A stretch of DNA of 11,716 bases from DASYSA01 sp036003885 (GTDB lineage Bacteria > Acidobacteriota > Blastocatellia > UBA7656): the NCBI GenBank assembly GCA_036003885.1, contig DASYSA010000559.1, positions 1 to 11,716 on the forward strand, given 5' to 3'. The notes beneath the pieces were generated by a model, which did not search any database, was not told the DNA's origin, and was given only the letters and a program-made list of their open reading frames with translations. The position numbers and the translations under genes are program-made. This document shows, piece after piece, positions 5,401 through 11,716 of the stretch. The stretch's first letter is position 1. Each line of letters begins with the position of its first letter.

Positions 5401-7232
5401 TATTCGCCGTACACGATCTTCCCGCCGACAATCGTGTACACCACCTTCGCGTCGAGCATCTCACGAGGTGGAATGCTCAAGAGGTTTTTGTCCAGCACGA
5501 CAATGTCCGCCAGCTTGCCGACCTCGATTGAGCCTTTGGCCTTCTCTTCGAAGTTCGCGTACGCGGTGTTGTAAGTGTAAGCGCGAATCGCGTGCTCGAT
5601 CGAGATTCGCTGCTCGGGAAACCAGCCCCCTGCAGGGTCGCCGCTGATCGTCTGGCGGGTCACCGCAGCGTACAAGCCGAGCAGCGGGTTGATCGGATAC
5701 TCGGAAGCGGACGTGCCGGGCCAATCCGTCCCAAAGCACAAAACCGCACCGCTCTCCTCGATACTCTTGAACGCATAGGCTCCCTTGCAGCGCTCCCTGC
5801 CTATTCTCTCTTCCATCCAACGCATGTCGTCGCTCAGATGGTACGGCTGCACCTCGGCCACAACGCCGAGCTTGCCGAGTCGCTTGAAGTCGTCCGGCGC
5901 AAGCACCTGCGCATGGACCAGCCGAAACCGCCGGTCACGCGGGCCGTTGTGTTTATTCAACTCTTCGAGGTAATCCAGCAGAACGTGGTTTGCTTCGTCG
6001 CCAATCGCATGAACCGTGATCTGCAACTTCCAGCTGTCGGCGTCGAGCATGTACTTCAGAAACTTCCCTTCGACGAAGTCGCCCTTCTCGTCGACCATGA
6101 GCGGCCGCCACTTGCCTCGATTCGTCGGGTCGTTCGAATACGGCTGAAAGAATCGCGCGGTGCTCGTTCCCATTATGCCGTCGATGTGACCCTTCACGGC
6201 GCCCAGCTTGATCCACTCATCTCCCCAGCCGATTCTATTCACCTGCTCCGCCACTTCGCTCCAACGGTCGAGTCCCGGCCTGAAATGAATGCGCACAGTC
6301 AGTTCGTTCGACTTGAGCAACTCGCGATAGATATCGAGCTGCTCGTCGTCCGACATATCGCTCACATTGGTTACGCCGAACCGGCGAATCTCGGCGAGCG
6401 CGTTCTTTGTCTGCTGAAGACGCCGCTCGTGCGCGAACTTCTTCGGAATCACGGAACCGAACAGCGCTGTTACGCCGCGGCCGCGCAAGTGCTCATTGAA
6501 GCGGCCGCCCGAGTCTTTGACGAACTCGACACCGTCAACCTTCGACCCCGCCGGTTCAGTCCCTTGAGGACGTCTCTCTACGCCTTCTGTCCCTTTTGTC
6601 GCCGGCAGTTTTGGATTGGCCGGATCGACTCCAACTGCTCGCAGCGCAGCGGAGTTTGCCGCGAACTCCGAGTCGTCGAACTTGCGAATGAACATCGGGT
6701 GTTCTTTGGTTATCGCCTCGATCGCCTGCATGTCCGGCGTGAAAGGCTGGCGGTGGCCCTGCCCGGCGCTTCCGGCGGTCCACTGATCGTAAGCGCCCCA
6801 GTACCCTCCGAGTATCCATTCACCCTTCGGCAATCTGGCGACGACATCTTTAACACGGCCGACGAATTCCTGTTGAGTCGCAACCCGCATAATGTTGAAC
6901 TCGAGGAAAGCAGCGGCCGACGAAAAGTGCACGTGATTGTCGTTGAATCCCGGAAGAGCAAAATTACCTTTGAGATCGATTACGCGAGTCTCTTTGCCTT
7001 TCAGCTTCATCACCAGTTTGCTTGCGCCGACAGCGAGGATCTTCCCATCTCTTATCGCCACCGCTTCGGTCAGGGTGTTTGTCGGATCGACAGTGTAGAC
7101 GAGGCCGTTGCGGAGAATCAGGTCGGCCGGTTTCGGCTTATCCGACTGCCAGGCATCGGACAAGGCCACGGGTACCAGCATCGCGGGCGTTACGATCGCC
7201 ATCAGAAGTCTCAGCCTTAGCCGCTTCAACAT
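5400..7232 (-). CDS. Secreted amidohydrolase, YtcJ-like (Amidohydro_3)
   Basis: This encodes a 610-residue metal-dependent hydrolase of the amidohydrolase superfamily, YtcJ branch. A signal peptide (basic start, hydrophobic core about 9-23) indicates export. The beta-sandwich part (ADLILRNGLVYTVDP, 36-50; VGKLADIVVLDKN, 571-583) wraps a TIM barrel with the metal-binding HxH at His100/His102 (NDNHVHF), His408 (HAIGD), His440 (HAQ) and Asp503 (GTDWP). Lys347 lies in a KLGAVKGHIDGIMG block and may be the bridging residue. All ligands are present, so it should be active, probably on an amide, carbamate or cyclic imide bond; the substrate cannot be told from sequence. Residues 211-226 form an unusual GTE...GTE insertion. 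It has its own Shine-Dalgarno after a 60-bp gap from the SagB-like gene, so it may be co-transcribed or separate. Confidence 0.95.
   Translation of the reverse strand: MLKRLRLRLLMAIVTPAMLVPVALSDAWQSDKPKPADLILRNGLVYTVDPTNTLTEAVAIRDGKILAVGASKLVMKLKGKETRVIDLKGNFALPGFNDNHVHFSSAAAFLEFNIMRVATQQEFVGRVKDVVARLPKGEWILGGYWGAYDQWTAGSAGQGHRQPFTPDMQAIEAITKEHPMFIRKFDDSEFAANSAALRAVGVDPANPKLPATKGTEGVERRPQGTEPAGSKVDGVEFVKDSGGRFNEHLRGRGVTALFGSVIPKKFAHERRLQQTKNALAEIRRFGVTNVSDMSDDEQLDIYRELLKSNELTVRIHFRPGLDRWSEVAEQVNRIGWGDEWIKLGAVKGHIDGIMGTSTARFFQPYSNDPTNRGKWRPLMVDEKGDFVEGKFLKYMLDADSWKLQITVHAIGDEANHVLLDYLEELNKHNGPRDRRFRLVHAQVLAPDDFKRLGKLGVVAEVQPYHLSDDMRWMEERIGRERCKGAYAFKSIEESGAVLCFGTDWPGTSASEYPINPLLGLYAAVTRQTISGDPAGGWFPEQRISIEHAIRAYTYNTAYANFEEKAKGSIEVGKLADIVVLDKNLLSIPPREMLDAKVVYTIVGGKIVYGE
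6555..6603 (-). repeat. Repeat-like insertion inside the amidohydrolase gene
   Basis: On the plus strand two GTCCCTT copies (6559-6565 and 6589-6595) lie 30 bp apart with related pyrimidine-rich sequence between. In frame they encode residues 210-227, with KGTEG near the start and QGTEP near the end, in a loop before the VDGVEF strand. The stretch looks like a decayed short-unit repeat that has been kept in frame. No duplication of flanking bases was resolved. Confidence 0.4.
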
Positions 7233-7237
7233 CGCCT

Positions 7238-7246
7238 CACCTCCTA
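7238..7246 (-). promoter_or_regulatory. Shine-Dalgarno of the amidohydrolase gene
   Basis: AGGAGGTGA on the minus strand lies 5 nt before the ATG at 7232. It is near-consensus and supports independent translation initiation of this gene. Confidence 0.8.
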
Positions 7247-7249
7247 TTA

Positions 7250-7300
7250 CGAAGTGCGGAATCGTGAAATCGAGGGCCTGACCCCAGTCAGATCAGATCA
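7250..7300. repeat. Repeat-like junction between SagB-like and amidohydrolase genes
   Basis: The gap holds three features. A segment at about 7254-7273 resembles the heptamer array at 27-69 with 1-nt indels. CTGAC-CCCA-GTCAG at 7278-7291 is a small 5-bp palindrome with a 4-nt loop. A threefold GATCA-type repeat runs into the SagB-like stop codon (7293-7295). The GGGGTCAGGCC on the minus strand recalls palindromes near REP-associated transposases, but I am recalling this and cannot verify it. It is not a terminator: there is no T-tract. Confidence 0.35.
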
Positions 7301-8834
7301 GTGGGCGCTTACCGGGAACTCCTATCGAGATCTCGAATATGCAGCTCTTGCCAGCCGCATGAGGCGAGAAGAACTCCGTCACATCGTCGTCATAGAACGT
7401 CAAGCCTGTTGCTCCCCGACTCATCGAGTATGCCGCGAGATAGGCAGCGCCGCCAATTATCCCTGCTTCAATCTGTGCGGCGCGATAGGCGCGATTGCCG
7501 AATCTGTCGAGCACGCATTTGAGATCGCCCATGAAAAACAGTGTGACGCCGGCATCTCCTCCCAAATCCTGATCGAGCGAGAGGTACGATGCACGTTCGC
7601 TGAACTCTCCCGGTCTCAGTAACTCCAGCTCGCGGGCGGCCCTGCGATAATAATAGGCACCTGGCTCGAGACCGTCGACGCGGTTAACGATCAGATAGAT
7701 GTCATTCAACTGCGCCCGATCCAGGAGGAAGTCAGCCGGAACGCCGCGAGTCGCGCGATCCAGTATCGCGGAGAGATCAGAGAAGGGAATTGGCCTTCTT
7801 GCGAAGCGTCGGGTCGATCCTCGTCTTCGTATAACTTCTTCGATGGTATTTCCCGGCAACTCTGCCGGCGGGATTGGCGCAAGCGATGTGACCGGCCCGG
7901 TAGCGTCGGGCGGGAGATGATCCGCAATCGCCGCTTGCCGCCAACCGAGAACCTCGCCCGCGTCGTGAAAGGACGAGGCGGCATGCATATCGCGGATCGA
8001 AGGATAGTCAACCTGCGTATGTGACAATGGAATCACTTCGAGACTCAAGTCGGTAAGGTCCTCACCATCGCTCACCGACGGAGGTTCTTCGCCACTGCCG
8101 AGAGCCAGCAGGCTAAGGGAAAGTTCTTGTTCGCCGTCTATGCCGATCAGCCGATTTACGTCGGCTTCAACGAAGCCCATCACAAGTGAGGCAGGAAGAC
8201 GGTGCGCCGCAGCCAGCGCGAGCGCGTTCGCCGCGATCATACCGTTGTCCCAGAAGTGGTATCTGTAGGCGCGGTCACGGTATTTCCATGTACTCCTCCA
8301 GCTTATCGCCGAGTATGTAAGTACGACCGGCGCGGATCGAATATGTTCCTCATCAGCGGTTGCATCCCGAAGCACCCGGCGATGATCGCCTTCACGCAGA
8401 CGGCGCAGCGCGAAATCTCCGGGGTTGAAGTGGTAGACACCTGCAGGTAAGCCTTCCAGGTCCGCGCAGACCACATACGTTTCCACTGGATAAAGCGCTC
8501 CGGCGCAAGCAGCAGCCCGAAAGTAGATCGTTCCGCCCGGATATGCTTTCGTTTTGGTAACCCCGCTCGAATAGTACAGGAAGGCCGCTAACTGATCGAG
8601 GCTCGGCTTTATTGGACCGGAAGGAACGAGGCGAGGAGAGGCAATCGCGGCAAGAGCAGGCGCGCCTGTCTCGATCAAGTCTCGCGGAAGAGCGATAGGT
8701 TCCAACTCCGCGTAGACCTTGAACGGGGACGGCATGTTCGGCCAATCGAGGAAGTGTGGGGATGTCCTCACACTCATGTACGAGTGCTTTGTCAGGTTAT
8801 GGTAGTTCCACGCCTGCTGGATGTCTCTATTCAC
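7293..8834 (-). CDS. SagB/ThcOx-type dehydrogenase with two nitroreductase domains
   Basis: The 513-residue product has tandem FMN-dependent nitroreductase folds. The N-terminal block WNYHNLTKHSYMSVRTSP (9-26) is a hallmark of the SagB family. The first domain is about residues 80-250 (GALYPVETYVV, 112-122; AGVYHFNP, 131-138). The second is about 327-513 (SIRRRGSTRRF-like RRRGSTRRF, 336-344; PGAYYYRR, 391-398; EAGIIGGAAYLAA, 456-468). In characterised RiPP pathways SagB oxidises azolines to azoles with FMN, beside a YcaO cyclodehydratase; none is seen here, so an azole-forming role is unproven. The start is GTG directly after the TPR gene's TGA with no gap, which implies translational coupling. 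No signal peptide: cytosolic, unlike its exported neighbours. Confidence 0.9.
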   Translation of the reverse strand: MNRDIQQAWNYHNLTKHSYMSVRTSPHFLDWPNMPSPFKVYAELEPIALPRDLIETGAPALAAIASPRLVPSGPIKPSLDQLAAFLYYSSGVTKTKAYPGGTIYFRAAACAGALYPVETYVVCADLEGLPAGVYHFNPGDFALRRLREGDHRRVLRDATADEEHIRSAPVVLTYSAISWRSTWKYRDRAYRYHFWDNGMIAANALALAAAHRLPASLVMGFVEADVNRLIGIDGEQELSLSLLALGSGEEPPSVSDGEDLTDLSLEVIPLSHTQVDYPSIRDMHAASSFHDAGEVLGWRQAAIADHLPPDATGPVTSLAPIPPAELPGNTIEEVIRRRGSTRRFARRPIPFSDLSAILDRATRGVPADFLLDRAQLNDIYLIVNRVDGLEPGAYYYRRAARELELLRPGEFSERASYLSLDQDLGGDAGVTLFFMGDLKCVLDRFGNRAYRAAQIEAGIIGGAAYLAAYSMSRGATGLTFYDDDVTEFFSPHAAGKSCIFEISIGVPGKRPLI

Positions 8835-11081
8835 TCATTGTGCCTTGAGTTTCTCGTCGAGGCCGGCCAGCGAGCCATTTAGCTTCTTGTAGAGCGCCTC
8901 GATCTGGTTGCGCCTCGCGCGCGACATTGGCATCTCTGGCTCGTAGCTGGCTATGTAGAGATCGAGGGCTCGACGCTGGTCGCCTGCTTCTTCGGTGGCG
9001 ACTGCAAAGTGCCACATTGCATTCTTGCGCTCGACGCTTGGGGGATAGACCTCGACCGACTTAGCGAGGCTCTCAACCGCCCCTCGAGTGCTGCCCCGTT
9101 TGAACAACGCCCAACCGAGGGCGTCATAAGCCCGGCCGAGGAAGACGCCACGACGACCGTCGCGGTCGAGCAGAGGAGCGTCTCGCATCGAGCCATCGGG
9201 CTGCGTTGCAGCCTCGGCAACCGTTATCGCTCGTCTCGCAAGCTGTTCGGCCGCGGTTAGCGCGAGTCCGCTTTCCGTCAGTTTTCGGGCGGCCCACACC
9301 ATTCGGAAAGGCTGCCTGCCATCGTCGAGCGACGTGAACGTGGTGATCGCGCGGAGGAGTTCCGGGACTCCAGGCAGGCTGGCGTCGGGGCCCGCCGACA
9401 GCTCAGCATTCGGCGAATCTCCGGACCCGGCGCGGCGAGGCCTTGTACTCTGTAACTCTTCAGCGCCCTGGGCCCCGCTCTTCGAAGTACCGGGGCGAGT
9501 GCTCCTCCTGCCCGATTCGGCTGCTTTGCGCGCGGCCACTGCAACCTTCGAGTAATGATCTATGCGGGAAAGCGCCTCGGCCAGCCTGTACTGCATGGAG
9601 GTTGTCGGATGATCATTCAAGAAGAGCGCGACTTGACGCTCGCGTTCCAGGAGAAGATCGAGCCGCGGTGACCTGGCTTTGACCACCCCGCCGAGCATTG
9701 TTTCGAACTCTCCTTCCGCGCTTATCCGAAACGCCTTGCCCATCACTTCGATCGCCTGATCGTACCCGTCCAGAGACAGCAGAGCCTTGACCAGCTCAAA
9801 GTTCAGCGTCGAAAAAGCTCCAAGTGATTGAGCAGTGATCAGCGTAGCAAGTCCATCACCGTGCTTGCCCTCCAGAGCATCGATGTTGGCTTTGGTGATT
9901 GCGGTCCAGGCGTATCGCGGTTCAATAACAGCGGCCCGCTCAATCAGCGGCCGGGCAGCAGCGGCCTTTTTTCGCGTCACGTAGAAGTACGCGAGTTGAA
10001 CGTAGAAGCGGTAGTTCTCAGGCGCGAGATCCATTGCTCGTTTGATCTCGGGTTGGGCCTCTTCGTCGCGGCCGAGAGCAAGGAGAGCGATCGACATTCC
10101 CCCGTGCGCGTCCGCATCGTCCGGCTTCAGCGCCAACTGCTTACGGTAGTAGGCGACCGCCTCTTGATAGTTGCCTGAAGTCCGAGCAAGATTCGCAAGA
10201 TTCAGATTGGCAAACTCGTCAGTGGGGTCAATCTCGAGCGCTCGATGAAATTCGACGGCGGCGTCGTCCAGGCGCAGACCGATCAGGTAAGCATTGCCAA
10301 GGCTGTTGTGCGCTCGATGGTCGTTGGGGGCGAGCTGAATGGCTCGCTCCAGGACGCGGGCCGCCTCGAGCGGGGCCTCTATTTGAACGTAGAAGAAACC
10401 TATCTGTACGAGGCGATTCGCATCGCCTTCGAAGCGAGGCTCGAATGATCGCATGAGGTCAACCGACTCGATGCGATAGCCAAATGCGTTCATCGCCATC
10501 GGCAGTGGAAAGATGTACTGGTTGAACATCTTGTTGCTGACGTTGAGCGGAGCGACTCGTAAGACCGACTTGAAATCCCGGACGGCGAGTTTAGGGCTCG
10601 CCTCCCTGAGTTGCTGTTCGCCTCTAAGCGAGTACTCTCGCATCAGCAATTCACGAGCTTCATCCTCGAGTCTTGAATCGCGGCCTGCTGAAATGAATTT
10701 CTCGAGCAGATCGATGCGCTCGTTCTGAGAGACGGCAAGGCGAGCACGGTCGAACGCCTCCCGGGGAGTGAGCTGCGAAGAGTCATGGCTCGCGCTTGTT
10801 GCCGGCGACGGTTTCTTTGGGTCCTGCTTCACTGGTCGGCTCTGCGTGGATGGCTTCTTTGCCTGAGGCGGCAAGAAGTGAGCAGTGGATGCGTTCACCG
10901 GGCAGGCGCTGGAAGCGAGACCAAGAAGCGCCACCGCAAGAAGCAATCGAGCTTTGTCTGCTGCACGCAGGTGCACAGGCTTTGGCAGGGCCGCTGATCC
11001 GAGATGCGGTTGATTGCAATCTCGGGTCGACCAAAGAGCGCGGCCTGTCCACCGTGTTTTGATGATGTTTATGATTCCCAT
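8835..11081 (-). CDS. Exported TPR-repeat protein
   Basis: The 748-residue product carries a hydrophobic export segment at about residues 45-58 (LLLAVALLGLASSAC) after a long N-terminal stretch. An internal GTG at 10976 would leave a compact signal peptide and is a possible true start. A Cys after this segment hints at a lipoprotein, but the lipobox is poor. After a Pro/Ser/Lys linker comes an alpha-helical domain with about six TPR units at residues 220-423, clearest in the second and third (AHNSLGNAYLIGLRLDDAAV and ANLNLANLARTSGNYQEAVA). TPRs mediate protein-protein contacts; no catalytic domain is seen. A Ser/Gly/Pro-rich low-complexity linker (523-571) splits the C-terminal helices, and a further TPR-like pair follows near 647-710. 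It starts 10 nt after the phosphatase-family stop and abuts the SagB-like gene, so the three genes form an operon. Confidence 0.88.
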   Translation of the reverse strand: MGIINIIKTRWTGRALWSTRDCNQPHLGSAALPKPVHLRAADKARLLLAVALLGLASSACPVNASTAHFLPPQAKKPSTQSRPVKQDPKKPSPATSASHDSSQLTPREAFDRARLAVSQNERIDLLEKFISAGRDSRLEDEARELLMREYSLRGEQQLREASPKLAVRDFKSVLRVAPLNVSNKMFNQYIFPLPMAMNAFGYRIESVDLMRSFEPRFEGDANRLVQIGFFYVQIEAPLEAARVLERAIQLAPNDHRAHNSLGNAYLIGLRLDDAAVEFHRALEIDPTDEFANLNLANLARTSGNYQEAVAYYRKQLALKPDDADAHGGMSIALLALGRDEEAQPEIKRAMDLAPENYRFYVQLAYFYVTRKKAAAARPLIERAAVIEPRYAWTAITKANIDALEGKHGDGLATLITAQSLGAFSTLNFELVKALLSLDGYDQAIEVMGKAFRISAEGEFETMLGGVVKARSPRLDLLLERERQVALFLNDHPTTSMQYRLAEALSRIDHYSKVAVAARKAAESGRRSTRPGTSKSGAQGAEELQSTRPRRAGSGDSPNAELSAGPDASLPGVPELLRAITTFTSLDDGRQPFRMVWAARKLTESGLALTAAEQLARRAITVAEAATQPDGSMRDAPLLDRDGRRGVFLGRAYDALGWALFKRGSTRGAVESLAKSVEVYPPSVERKNAMWHFAVATEEAGDQRRALDLYIASYEPEMPMSRARRNQIEALYKKLNGSLAGLDEKLKAQ

Positions 11082-11091
11082 GTCATTTACT

Positions 11092-11716
11092 CTAATGAGA
11101 TCCCACTGCAGGAAGGACCCGCCCCACCCGAGCCGGAGGCGGTTCAATTCCAAGCAGAACCGCCAGAGTCGGCGCTATGTCAGTGGGCGCGCATTCCATG
11201 TGATAGCGGCCGGGGCGCACCCCGGCTCCGAACAGAATCACTGGAACGTGAGTGTCGTAGTTGTAGGGCGAACCGTGAGTAGTAGGAAGTCTCCCCTCTG
11301 CTACGAATGTGAAAGGCCTGTTGACGATCCACACATCACCCGACCGCGCCCGGCTGAATCCATTTACGACCCGGCGGGCTATGTCGCTTGCGGGCATTCG
11401 ACCTTCGACGATTTGAGTGCGGGTAAAGAACTCTACGACGCCGGGCACGGTGAGCGCTGCTTCGCCCGCTGCTCGCTCAACGTCTGATACGTTCAGTTTG
11501 CGCTCCGCTATGAGCTTCCGGTCGAGGTAGAACTGATCGTTCACGAACTCGAGCAGCCACTTCTCATCGCCGAAGCGCTGCTTCAGCGCACCATTAACGG
11601 CTGCTTTGATGTCTTTTACGTCTATGCGACCTGCATCGAAGCCAAGAGACTGCAGGTATTCGGGCACCGGCATCACACCGTGGTCGCCCGACACCGCAAC
11701 GATTGTATTTGCGAGG
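11092..11716 (-). CDS. Alkaline phosphatase superfamily enzyme (C-terminal part, cut by window)
   Basis: The last 207 residues of an alkaline-phosphatase-superfamily hydrolase are visible; the gene runs off the right edge, so nucleophile and export signal are not seen. SGDHGVMPVPEY (residues 9-20 of the visible part) contains the Asp-His pair that binds zinc in this superfamily, and HGSPYNYDTHVPVILFG (147-163) supplies the third zinc His. TDIAPTLAVLLGIEPP near the end is typical of the type I phosphodiesterase/PafA-PhoK-like branch, which cleaves phosphate mono- or diesters, usually in the periplasm. Sulfatases share the fold, but the THGSPYNYDTHVP pattern fits phosphatases better. The apparent GTG at 11694 is internal: the frame continues upstream in a well-conserved strand. 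The stop codon lies 10 nt before the TPR protein start. Confidence 0.9.
   Translation of the reverse strand, partial: LANTIVAVSGDHGVMPVPEYLQSLGFDAGRIDVKDIKAAVNGALKQRFGDEKWLLEFVNDQFYLDRKLIAERKLNVSDVERAAGEAALTVPGVVEFFTRTQIVEGRMPASDIARRVVNGFSRARSGDVWIVNRPFTFVAEGRLPTTHGSPYNYDTHVPVILFGAGVRPGRYHMECAPTDIAPTLAVLLGIEPPPARVGRVLPAVGSH

Noticed and set aside
5592..7220. A 542-codon open frame on the plus strand, antisense to the amidohydrolase gene
   Set aside because: It shows no domain, no ribosome-binding site and an Arg/Leu/His-rich composition typical of the reverse frame of a GC-rich gene; the minus strand carries a complete enzyme with all metal ligands.

Overview
The window looks like a chromosomal segment of a GC-rich, free-living Gram-negative-type bacterium. 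Several proteins carry Sec-type signal peptides. Two kinds of 7-bp degenerate intergenic array, the large secreted amidohydrolase and the TPR and phosphatase proteins recall Acidobacteriota or similar soil bacteria, but this is an impression from gene style; no rRNA or other marker gene is present. No tRNA, CRISPR array, insertion sequence or phage gene was seen, and no gene-free stretch exceeds about 185 bp.

Left part (1-3530, minus strand): a GAF-PAS-HisKA-HATPase sensor histidine kinase without receiver domain (79-1926), a conserved secreted protein of unknown function (2110-2835) and an XRE-cupin transcriptional regulator (2954-3514). The kinase gene ends in a heptamer repeat array (27-69), and an inverted copy of that repeat forms its last codons.

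Centre (3515-5335, plus strand): a 98-bp divergent promoter region with two direct copies of an 11-bp motif separates the regulator from a tightly coupled pair, an SDR oxidoreductase (3613-4371) and a divergent QueA-like protein (4340-5335). The layout suggests the regulator controls itself and the pair. The pair is the best candidate here for an uncharacterised pathway.

Right part (5400-11716, minus strand): a run of four genes read leftward. The 3' part of an alkaline-phosphatase-superfamily enzyme comes first (cut by the window edge), then a 748-residue exported TPR protein starting 10 nt later, then a tandem-nitroreductase SagB/ThcOx-type dehydrogenase whose GTG directly follows the TPR stop codon. 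After a 60-bp gap with degenerate repeat-like sequence comes a secreted YtcJ-type amidohydrolase with its own strong Shine-Dalgarno. The first three form a probable operon. Its function is not evident from the sequence, and no YcaO, leader peptide or other RiPP gene is visible in the window. A second heptamer array (5337-5400) fills the gap between the convergent QueA-like and amidohydrolase genes.
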